A DNA stretch of 64,000 nt from Alnus glutinosa (Eukaryota > Streptophyta > Magnoliopsida > Fagales > Betulaceae): contig NC_084892.1 in NCBI RefSeq assembly GCF_958979055.1, positions 1,877,501 to 1,941,500 on the forward strand, in the 5' to 3' direction. Positions 44,965 to 54,772 of this stretch are shown here, in pieces; the stretch's first letter is position 1; each line of letters begins with the position of its first letter. The translations under genes were made by a program, and so were the position numbers. The notes under the pieces are model-generated. The model did no database searches. It worked only from the letters and a program-made list of their open reading frames with translations, and was not told the origin of the DNA.

Positions 44965-45345
44965 GTATTTTATGATAAATGCTCTATATTATATTTTTAT
45001 TTCACTTTTGAGAAATATTATACATCATATTGTTATTTTACAATTATTTTACTATTTTGACGTGATATTTCTAATTAACCTAAGATCAATCATTGTTAAA
45101 AGAAAAAAAAAACAAAAATAGTAGATTAACAATGTCACATTTGTTTTTATACAAGGCAGGGTCACTTCGTGTACCCACCCTTATCAGGTAAATATCGGAT
45201 CCATGTAAAGCGTTCATCCACACAGATCGAGTAATACTCATGCTTCGCCAACGGGTTAGCCCCAATGAATTGTTTGCACTCAAGCAAGGAGATTCGAACA
45301 GATTAACAATGTCACATTAACACAGTGAAATAGTGGTTATGGTAT
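44965..45345. mobile_element. GAGAAATGCTATA-family MITE split by a SINE
   Basis: The outer ends are inverted: AAATGCTCTATATTATATTT then TTATTTCAC on the left, and GTGAAATAGTGGTTATGG then TATGTAGCATTTCTC on the right. The interior has been split by the SINE at 45142-45299. Confidence 0.65.
45123..45318 (-). mobile_element. 5'-truncated SINE with 19-bp target duplication
   Basis: The inserted segment 45142-45299 (158 bp) lies between two identical 19-bp copies of AGATTAACAATGTCACATT (45123-45141 and 45300-45318). On the minus strand it starts within a B-box-like GTTCGAATCTCC, continues GGGGCTAACCCGTTGGCGAA, and ends in a short A-rich tail (ATAAAAACA). The tRNA-like A-box part is missing, so the copy is 5'-truncated. 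It interrupts a MITE. Confidence 0.85.
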
Positions 45346-45354
45346 GTAGCATTT

Positions 45355-45660
45355 CTCTTCACTTTTATCTCACTTTGCTAGTGTGGTATTGTGAATCAGC
45401 CATTGAATCATCTATTGTTTTTTTTAAAAAAATGAGTAATGCTAGAAAGTAGTAATCATATTTTTATTTCACAACTATTTCACAATCGTTGACATAATAG
45501 TACTAACCAATCCTTAAATAAGTCACTATTTTTTCTAAAGAAATATCTTACATTAGCATGTGTGATAATTGTGAGATGAAAATATAGTTTATAGCATCAC
45601 TAAAAAAAATATCAAGGGCCGATTGATAGTTTCACATCAACAAAATAAGATAAAAGTGAG
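45355..45660. mobile_element. MITE nested inside a MITE of the same family
   Basis: The outer arms CACTTTTATCTCACTTTGCT..GTGAATCAGCC (45360-45403) and GGCCGATTGATAGTTTCACA..GATAAAAGTGAGATAA (45617-45665) are complements. Between them lies a complete second element (about 45433-45605): GAGTAATGCTAGAAAGTAG at one end and ATAGTTTATAGCATCACT at the other. This shows two rounds of insertion. Confidence 0.6.
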
Positions 45661-46027
45661 ATAAAAAATTTAGAGGCAGATATTGCTTTTAGAGGTTTTT
45701 ACAAATCAATTTATAAAAAAATTGTGTCCAATATGGTTTATATTATTAGACTAAATTAGAATCGCATAAAAACTTAAAAACAAAATTTGATTTTTTTTTC
45801 CATAAATAAAGCATGCACACGAGGTTTATAAAATTTCTTGCTGAGAAAGTCGGAATCAAGGGCTGTGGTTGCTAAACCTAATACTTAATCGTACGGCTCC
45901 AATTAACCTGAGCTCCTCTACAAATACGTGGCGCACTGTCGTTTCACCTAACCACGCAACTAATTGCAACTCTCTCTTCTCTCTCAGCACGCACACACTC
46001 TCAGTGACAAAGATCTAAATCTCAGCT
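45661..46027. promoter_or_regulatory. Enolase promoter and 5' UTR
   Basis: No canonical TATA box. The leader just before the ATG is pyrimidine-rich (CTCTCTTCTCTCTCAGC). About 45900-45950 has an ACGTGGCGC G-box-like core. Transcription probably starts around 45930-45970. Confidence 0.4.
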
Positions 46028-49000
46028 ATGGCCGAGATCACGCACATCAAGGCACGCCAGATCTTCGACAGCCGTGGCAATCCGACGGTCGAGGTTCGAT
46101 TCTGAATAGATCATCTCTCTGATATTCACCTAATTCGTTTTCGATCATTTCTAGGTTTCGCTTCGAAATCTCTGCGAATGGATTGGAAACGTTTCGTTTT
46201 GGTGATAATAAGACTCGGAGATCTCAAAGATTGTTTTTGTTAGTTAATAATTTTTTTGGATGAATTAGCAATTAATTAATCAGTGTGTCCTAATGATATA
46301 TTAATTCGGTTTCGATAATTTCAGGATTTCGTTTCGAAATCTCTGTGAACTTTTATGGAAACGAAACGTTTCACTTGGTGATAATAGGACTCGGAGATAT
46401 CATAATCTATGTTTCGAAATCGTTTATGCGATATTCAGTTTTTCATTTCCTAATATTGATGTATTTGATTCTGGTGATAACAAGCGATTCGTGATTTTTG
46501 AGGTATACGAGGGCTTTGAATGAGTTTTCGATTATGTTCTATTTTAGGCGGAGGTGACAACGGCAAATGGCGTTGTTTCTAGAGCCGCTGTTCCAAGTGG
46601 TGCATCCACTGGTATGTTTTTTTGGTTCTCTAATCTACAACTCAAAGCGTTTGAATCAAATCTTGGTATTCGTGTTAGTGTTTGTCATTAGTATATTATT
46701 ATCATGTTAGGGAAGTCAGCTATCAAAAAATTATGGGAAAACAAATAATTGATTTACTGTTAATTGCATCTTTCACTTTCCACTTTTCAGGAGTTTACGA
46801 GGCCCTTGAACTAAGAGATGGAGGGTCAGACTACCTTGGAAAAGGTGTTTTAAAGGTGAGTTATGATTAACCGTGCTACCCAGATGCTATTTTGTGCTGA
46901 TCTATCTATATATGGTTCTCACATACGGTTCCTCTGGTTGTGTAGGCTGTTGACAATGTCAACAAGATCATTGGCCCGGCCTTGATTGGCAAGGTTGGTT
47001 GAATCTAGTTACTCATGAATTGCTTTCCTTTTGTTGATATTTCAATATGGTTGCCTGGATATGAACTGCCGTGTTGTTTTATTGTGTGGGACAGGATGCA
47101 ACTGAGCAGACTGCTATTGATAATTTCATTGTTCAACAACTCGATGGAACTGTTAATGAGTGGGGTTGGTGCAAGCAAAAGGTATTCTTCGTGACTGCTT
47201 TTTGTAAGGACTTCATAGTTCATGTGAATCATATTATTCTATATGATTCTAATGCTCATTGTGGTGTTTTCAGCTCGGAGCAAATGCCATACTGGCAGTG
47301 TCTCTTGCAGTCTGCAAGGCTGGGGCTAGTGTTAAAAAAATCCCTCTTTACAAGGTATGTCATATATTAGTTGTTTAACTGTGTACTGTGCTTGTACCTT
47401 TGGATTCTCTGTTACAGAATTCTTTGAGGTGTACCATGTTGGCTTATCTTACCAACAGAATTTTGTCACTGTATTGTTAACCAAACTTCCATGGCATATT
47501 TGTGTAGCATGCTGGAGTTTATAGCCATGACCGAATGCATTATGTATTCTCTTAAAACATGGGTTCTAGGTATATTAAAATGATGTTTTCCACCCCCAAA
47601 ACCACCAAATTAGGCACTTCTGTAATGTTCAGTAACAGATATAGACCCTAACAAACCAGATAATCGTCTATGTAAAATTTCTGGATTTAGCTTGAAGACG
47701 ATCTGATCAAAATGTATTACTGTCTTGTGGATGCAGCATATTGCAAACCTTGCTGGAAACCCGAAATTGGTGTTACCTGTTCCTGCTTTCAATGTCATTA
47801 ATGGTGGATCACATGCAGGAAACAAGCTTGCAATGCAGGCACGCTTCCTGAAATTTTAATTTGATTTATTTTGTATTATGTTCCTTGATTACGAGTTTCT
47901 GATCAACTTGTGTCTGCAGGAGTTCATGATTCTTCCTGTAGGAGCTTCCTCTTTCAAGGAGGCCATGAAGATGGGTGTGGAAGTATATCACCACTTAAAG
48001 GTTGGTTATAACCTATCTTTTTGCGGTTTTCCTTTTTTTTTTTTTACTTGGGGGGGTAGGGGGGGTGTTGGGATTGGTGCTTGTTTCGTTTAATTACTCA
48101 GGGCTTCTAGATTTAGGCCAGAATCAGGGAATGTGTTTCTTTGTTCAACTTTGGACTTTTGGGATCCACCACCAATGATTGATTATGCTTTTTTGTGTAA
48201 TGAAATCTGAATGATCTTAAGTAATCTGATCCATATGCACTTCTCCATTTTTCTTGTTTTGACCATCATATATTAAATGGTTGAATATAGTTACTCCTAG
48301 TGAAGTGGATGGTACCCTAGGCATTTTGTGGATCCATCCTGGCTCGAGCTACTCAAGAGTGCTTTCATTTTCCATGGCATAAGTAGTTGGTCCTTCTAGA
48401 GGACCTTGTCCTTGTCCATCCTGTCCTTTCTATGGTTTGTCTTTGAATGATTATTTTACATTGCCTAAAAGGTTTTTAGCTAGCACATACATAATAGCTC
48501 TCCTGTTGGTGCTCTTGCATAGTTACAAAGTTTACTTCTAGTCTTTGGTAGCCTAATAATTGTTGACTTTGGTGTCTTTCATATTTCCAGGCTGTGATTA
48601 AGAAGAAATATGGTCAGGATGCAACAAATGTCGGTGATGAAGGTGGCTTTGCTCCTAATATTCAGGTCAGACATTGTTTGATAGAACATCTTGGCATTGA
48701 ATTAGGTTGTGTACTAATTTTTCATTTTTTATAGTACTAGCTTTTTCACATCCTCTTTTGTGCGAATTCAGGAAAACAAGGAGGGTCTTGAATTGCTCAA
48801 AACTGCCATCGCTAAAGCTGGTTACACTGGCAAAGTTAGTTTTTCTTTCTTTTTCTTTATAGTCGAGTTTTCAATATATCAAGTGAATAGAGGGACTGAG
48901 ACATATCTATTGATTTATTAGGTTGTCATTGGAATGGATGTTGCTGCATCTGAATTTTATGGAGAAGATAAAAGATATGACCTAAACTTCAAGGAAGAGG

Positions 49001-50894
49001 TGAGTTTGTCTTTTCTCTAGGTGAATGCAATGATTGAGCTGCTTGTCCGTGTATCAAATCAGAGCCAGACCTGCAGCAGGTTGGTTCCTTGCTTGATGAT
49101 GGTCCGGCAGTTGAAAGGATTTTATGACTGACGATTCAAAATGGTTGCAGCCTCATGAAATGTGCATATAGCCAGTGAACTTAAATAATCCACTTCAATC
49201 ATTCATATTTAAGCAAATTGTAGCAACTTATAGGCTATATATAGTTTAGTAAATTAGACCATTTATTGTTCTCACTAAAAGACATGAGAGTCAGCAATAA
49301 GATTAAGAAGTCTGTTAGTATTGAAGACAGATAGCTTCAATTCAAATTTCATAAAGCAAATAAAGCTTGGTAAGAGACATTTTAAAACTTAGTTACGACT
49401 GTAACAATGACATGAGAAACCATATTTAAGCTAACAAGTTTTGAGAACTGAATCTGGCAATAATACCTTAATAGTAATCTTTCTAATTTGTAGGTTCGTT
49501 AAACCAGAAATTCCTACATACTATAGTGTTTACCATGTCATGGTCTTTATTACCCTGTCTGTGCGCACTTGACTTAGTAATGGATTTCCAACGGGTTAAA
49601 CCCACATTTACAAATTGGTCAAATGGGGTAGGGTCTAGCTTTTCTCAGCTTTAATCTAATTTTTCTTTGTGGATAAATGAGTTATATATCTATCCACTTA
49701 TTTCGATTGATTGTCTGTGCAGAACAATGATGGTTCACAAAAGATCTCAGGCAATGCTCTAAAAGATTTATACAAGTCATTTGTGGATGAATATCCTATT
49801 GTATCAATTGAAGATCCGTTTGACCAAGACGACTGGGAACACTACTCGAAGCTAACCGCTGAAATTGGGGAGAAAGTACAAATTGTGGGAGATGATCTCT
49901 TGGTCACCAATCCCAAGGTCAGCATTGTCTACTGATCCTCTTAAACCTTTTTTTATTTATTTTAAATTTATTTATAATGTGTATAAAGTGCGCCCATTTG
50001 AGTACTTTAACTAACTGGTGCAACCCCAAAATAAAAAAATCATTAATGTATGCAGAGGGTTGAGAAGGCAATCAAAGAGAAAGCCTGTAATGCCCTCCTT
50101 CTCAAGGTACCATTGGAATCTGTCTTCTTTTTTTTCTTTTTTTCTTTTTTTCTTTTTTCTTTTTCTTTTTTTTTTTTTTTTCCTTTTTTTTGTAATTTTC
50201 ATCAATGGACCACGGGGTTTTTATGACCACTTATGCATAATTCTTTAACATGGTTTGGGAACAGGTCAATCAAATTGGATCTGTAACTGAGAGCATTGAA
50301 GCTGTAAAAATGTCCAAGCGAGCTGGTTGGGGTGTGATGGCTAGCCACCGCAGGTTTGAACTTGACCTTGAATTCCATAGAGAATAGTGTTCTTTAATTG
50401 CCCTCACCAAATCCAATAAAATTCCATTCACTAATATAATTTACTCTATTTTGTTTCAGTGGAGAGACTGAGGATACTTTCATTGCTGATCTCTCTGTGG
50501 GTTTGGCCACGGTAATTATGTGCTCTCAAGTTCTTATTCTGAGACCTTTGTAGCATACAATCCTTCTGCTTTGATTCAATGGGACGTTTTTCTCATAATA
50601 TTTTGCTTCTTGATCAGGGTCAAATTAAGACAGGAGCTCCATGCCGGTCAGAGCGTCTTGCAAAATATAACCAGGTTAGCATTCTGTGTGTTTGCATTTA
50701 CCATTGGATTTTGCTGGTATTACATTTTTTGTTTTTGGTAGAATCTGTAGTGTAGAACTTAAAATGTTTTGGCCATGGTTTGTATTTAAATTTCTATTTT
50801 CTTCTACGTGTAGCTGTTGCGTATTGAAGAGGAGCTTGGCTCGGAAGCAGTCTATGCTGGAGCAAATTTCCGGACGCCCGTTGAGCCCTATTAG
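46028..50894 (+). CDS. ENO2: Enolase (2-phosphoglycerate dehydratase)
   Basis: Cytosolic glycolytic enzyme interconverting 2-phosphoglycerate and phosphoenolpyruvate. Seventeen exons join to 444 residues, the normal plant length: 46028-46093, 46548-46611, 46791-46855, 46946-46993, 47095-47181, 47274-47354, 47737-47838, 47920-48000, 48591-48665, 48772-48834, 48922-48999, 49723-49917, 50056-50106, 50265-50353, 50460-50511, 50618-50674, 50814-50894. By alignment to yeast enolase the active-site set is complete: H163, E172, E215, D250, E300, D327, K352, H380 and K403. The signature [14 protein letters not shown] is intact. Intron 7 has a GC donor (CAG|GCACGC); the others are GT-AG. No plastid transit peptide is present, so this is the LOS2/ENO2 type. 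Position 93 is Ile (NFIVQQLDG), where Arabidopsis ENO2, as I recall it, has Met. Confidence 0.97.
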
Positions 50895-52804
50895 AACTTG
50901 AAGCGTTGGATGAGAGAAGAAGTTGTTTACATGAGATCTGAGAAAATAAGTTTATATATATAGAATGGCTTTTAGTCATGGAACTTGAGACCTTTTCCCA
51001 ATAATCTTCACGGCTGTTTTGTTCCGAGAGCCTAGACAGTGTCACAGTGCTGTTCTGAGGAATTTTTCGAAGTTGAAGCATGTTTAATTATAATTGGCTT
51101 TGAGTTTGCCTTTTGATGTTGGCCTCTATTAACTTGCAGAAGAAGTCTTCTTTGTTCATTTTTATACGAGTAATGCTACATATCACAAACATCCAACAAA
51201 TATTTTACAAGGTTGACCCCGGTAGTTTTAATTGCCCTGTTAAAAAAAATAATAATCTAATTGCTATTAGACTTATTATGTCAATTTTGAGGGATATTTA
51301 TGTGGTATGTAGCATTATTGTCGACGAAATTTTAGAGTTAATTGGTATTGTCCCATTAGTAACGTGGGATAAAAATGTAGTTTCTATCCTTACAATTTTT
51401 ATATTGCTTCTATTCTAGCAAATCCACTTCTTTGACAGCCGCTGTGCAAAAGTTAGGGGAGAAGTTGCATATGGGTATGCCATGGAAATCAGTTCATCTG
51501 GTTGTGCACCGGTCCAGCATGCTTGGCTGCCTTTGGAGCTTCTGCGTTTCGGCCTTAGAAGAACTTCAGCTGTCAAATTGAATCCGTTGGAAATATTGCC
51601 AAACCCTTGTGGAAAGGCCCTAAAGCCCTACCGCGTCTGAGAGGAGCTTCTAGCCCCTACTCAATCACAAACCAATCTTCGGCCAACTCTTCATATCATC
51701 ATTGGAGTTTGATAAAATTGTGATTGAACCTCTAAAATTATTGATTTTTTAAACGTATTATTTGTCTGATTTGAAAACGTAAAATATTTTTTTTAAGTTC
51801 TTGAAACACAATTTTTTAAAAACACATCTTAACACTTCTTACGATTTTGTTAAAAAATACGTTTTTTACCTGCAAAATCGGATCAAACAAATTCTAAAAT
51901 GCAGGCATCTGTAAGTTTATTACAATGCAGCGCATGGCTTGCCATTCGATTACGCGGTGCATTTCCCCGTTTGGCTTTGTTTTGTTTGGGATCATCAACG
52001 ACTCAAGGAGACGTACTCTGCGGAATATTATCATTATTGCCCGTCCTTACTTCAACCCGACCCGATCCGGTCATTTGATGAAACTTTTTGGAATTGTGTC
52101 ACATTTCTGGCCAATCTATCAACAAGGGGCCTGGACTTGGCGTCTGTGAAGAGGACTTGATCCGATGTGAATAGCCCAATCCCTTACTGAAGATTATCAA
52201 ACGAAGCAGCTTGCGTTTTCTTTTCACTAGACACTTGAGCTTATTGCCATATGACTTTTTCTTGCTTTCTTTAAATTATGAGATTGATAGACAAGTCTTG
52301 TAATGCAATAACCCTTTTCAAGCTTCTTTTAAGGGCGCTTCCATTTTAGTTCTTTGATTGCTAAGGTTTCTCTAATCAGGGTTGAACCAGCAAGCATTAT
52401 GGCTGCTGAACCATGATGTAACTTTTAACTAATAATCCACTAAATTATTTTTTTTAAAAAAATTTTGAACAATTTTTTTTTTTTAAAAAAAACTGGGTTT
52501 GAAAAAATTCCTTTAACTCAGCCAATTAAACTGATATCTATCCTTAGAGCATGAAAAATGCACATGAGAATCACATGCTCTAAAGACATATCTCACTTTA
52601 ATAGACTTAGTTGAAAGAATTTTTTCAAACCCAATTTAAAAGAAAACTCTATCCAAACTTTTTTAGTTCAAACATATCGCAACTTTGTCAATTATTGCAT
52701 AGTTATAAATAGGCATTGAAGTTAAAAAAATATATCAACTCTTTTATGGAGGAAATCATCGCAACTTCTTGATATATGCTATTGTCACCAAGTACTAGCA
52801 TTAA
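50895..52804. other. Enolase 3' UTR and intergenic
   Basis: The enolase 3' UTR probably runs to about 51100-51160. Beyond the MITE at 51168-51320, the stretch 51420-52430 has moderate GC and looks like unique sequence, but no frame longer than ~75 codons or known domain is visible. 51730-51900 contains the AAAACG/AAATCG repeat shared with 776-985. Confidence 0.5.
51168..51320. mobile_element. MITE in the enolase 3' flank
   Basis: GAGTAATGCTACATATCACA on the left is complementary to TGTGGTATGTAGCATTATT on the right; the ends match the GAGAAATGCTATA family. It lies about 275 bp downstream of the stop codon, at or just beyond the expected poly(A) site. Confidence 0.65.
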
Positions 52805-53121
52805 GGTTACGTTAGTATGTGAAATGACTATTTCATTAGAGAACAAAAAAAAAAAATGAAAAAAGAATAATAACTTTTATTAAGAATAGAAGAAGGTGGA
52901 ATAGAATAACACTATTGTTAAAGAATATTATAATGATCTAACACTTTGAATAACCATTCTCATTTGTCCATGAGGGAAAGATTATTCTTTAAATTGATGA
53001 ATAGTTATTCATGTAATGTAAAATGACTATTCCAACGCTATTTTATTTCACATTCTTCTATTTTTAATAAAAACTATTTATTTTCTTATTGAAATAATCA
53101 TTTCGTGTACTGAACATAACT
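52805..53121. mobile_element. MITE, ~315 bp
   Basis: The terminal inverted repeat GGTTACGTTAGTATGTGAAA, TGACTATTTCA pairs with TGAAATAATCATTTCGTGTA, CTGAACATAACTT. The inner arms also pair (CTTTTATTAAGAATAGAAGA / TCTTCTATTTTTAATAAAA). Non-coding. Confidence 0.7.
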
Positions 53122-54516
53122 TGAGTTTGTTCAATTATTGTCACTTAATCTATGTAGGTTGGCAAGTGAGTAAAGTTGCACGAAATTAACTTGGATTAGA
53201 TCCTCTCCCTTCTACTGAAATGTAGAAGATCCAAATCTGTTATCGTTCAGATTAAATTTTAAAATATTTAATGATATATATTTTAACATGATACGTAAAA
53301 AATTATAAATGACATAACCACTATATACATCATTAAATAATATAATATGAAATTTATATCCTAAATCATTAGGGGAAAAAAAAAGGAAAAAAGAAAGCAA
53401 AACTCCAAAGATAAAAAACAAGTACACAACCAAAAACTGTCTCCAGAACCCCCTGTGTTCTCTCTCTTGCAAAGCCCACCATGGGAAAGCTTCTCCCTCC
53501 CCCCTCCTCTCCCCTTTCCTTCCCTTTTTTCCTCCCCTTTCTTCTTCTTTTTATCATTTTCATCACAGCTTACGCCTCCTTTGAGGCTATTATTCAGCTA
53601 GAGTTTTCTCTAGCTTTATTCCAAACTTGTTACTATAGTCTCGTCGACAGTTTCTCTATAGCTAGACCGAACTCATGCACCTCCTACCGCTCTTGGCCGG
53701 GGAATCACTGGTATCTTTAAGTTCTTAGATCTGATGTTTTTCAACTTAACTCTATTAACTTCAAGAGGCCTCTCCACCATACGCTCCACACCATCGGATT
53801 TTCGACTCTGTTCCCTTCAATCCACCGTCAGCTGTTTTGTCTTCCGATACTCACGCGTCGGAGAGTGCACTCCACGTGGCAGAGTCTAATGCCATGCAAG
53901 TTGATCTCTACCACAATTCACCATCAACGCCGGTCCCAAGCAGTGGTTATGCCACCATCGATACTTTGTAACAAGTTTTATATTTTATGTATTTATTTTG
54001 TTTGTTGTTGGGTTTTGGTTTCTCTTGAAGAACCATTTTTTATGAACTTTGATTTGATAATTGTTATGTCTGTTCCTTCTCACCCCCTGCAAAGGGGTTT
54101 TTACTCCCATATCCAAATCATTGCTCGCCCACCCCTTAGAAAAGGGTCGGAGGCTTTTACATAGGTCATGCCCCTGTTCACCACTAGTTTTGTTCGTTCT
54201 CTGCCTTGTGCAAACAGATCATTGGCTTTGTTCAAGGTTGATAGGGCCGAAACCTTTTTAATTCTTCTAGAATTGAAAACTCACAATTCTCTATTTCATT
54301 ACCACTTTGGCACTACTATCATATTGGGGTTTTTTGTTGGGATACTTACCCTTCGGCATTCTTGTTTGTAATATATGTTTTAGATTCTGCTTTGTTGTTT
54401 TCGTTCGGCTAAGCTTTGGTATGCAAGGCTTTTGTTTGTAATTTCTTTTTCAAGTATCTATTAAAAAAAATAAAAAAGAAAAAAGAAAATAAATCAATGT
54501 AAACCTAATACTTGAA
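53122..54516 (+). mobile_element. Possible retroposon (LINE-derived) next to a tRNA gene
   Basis: From about 53460 to 54495 the sequence has an unusually C/T-rich head (CCTCCCCCCTCCTCTCCCC), a GC-moderate body with no long frame, and a T-rich end (TTTTTCAAGTATCTATT) followed by an A-rich tail (about 54462-54495). This shape fits an internally deleted or non-autonomous LINE. No reverse transcriptase motif and no target duplication were found, so the call is weak. Confidence 0.3.
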
Positions 54517-54599
54517 TGCAGGCTGTGGGGTTCGAACCCACGCGCACTTATGTGCAGCAGATCTTAAGTCTGCCCCCTTAACCTCTCGGGCAAACCTGC
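54517..54599 (-). tRNA. trnL-UAA: tRNA-Leu (UAA)
   Basis: An 83-nt class II tRNA. The acceptor stem GCAGGTT pairs with AGCCTGC, followed by discriminator A. The A-box is TGCCCGAGAGGTTAAGG and the B-box GGTTCGAACCC. The anticodon stem GCAGA..TCTGC encloses loop CTTAAGA with anticodon TAA at 54564-54566, reading UUA leucine codons. The long variable arm expected of tRNA-Leu is present (TGCACATAAGTGCG region). There is no intron and no encoded CCA. Runs of T downstream on the minus strand (A-runs at 54485-54490 and below) can terminate Pol III. It is divergent from U2AF35, with 173 bp between them. Confidence 0.95.
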
Positions 54600-54694
54600 G
54601 CTAGTTGTTACTTTATCGTTGCTATGATATTTAAAGGTGTAGTTGACCACGTAAACAAGGAGAACGCGCTCCACTGCTGCGGCTGCTGCAGAGA

Positions 54695-54707
54695 TATAAA
54701 AAACCCT
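54695..54707 (+). promoter_or_regulatory. TATA box and telo-box of U2AF35
   Basis: TATAAA at 54695-54700 is followed directly by AAACCCTA (54700-54707), a telo-box common in plant genes for the expression machinery. The start codon is 73 bp downstream. The tRNA 5' end is ~95 bp to the left, so Pol II and Pol III start sites share a very short interval. Confidence 0.65.
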
Positions 54708-54772
54708 AGATACACGAGAGTTGGAGTTCATCTGTTCATTGTTAATCAGAAGAAAGTCGAAGAAGCGAAAAA

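Noticed and set aside
50130-50190. Poly(T/C) tract in enolase intron 13 as a transposon tail
   Set aside because: It fits an expanded polypyrimidine tract of the intron; no element body or target duplication is adjacent.
53481-53720. Signal-peptide-like small frame (MGKLLPPPSSPLSFPFF)
   Set aside because: The hydrophobic look comes from a C/T-rich tract. There is no family match, and it lies in a probable retroposon.
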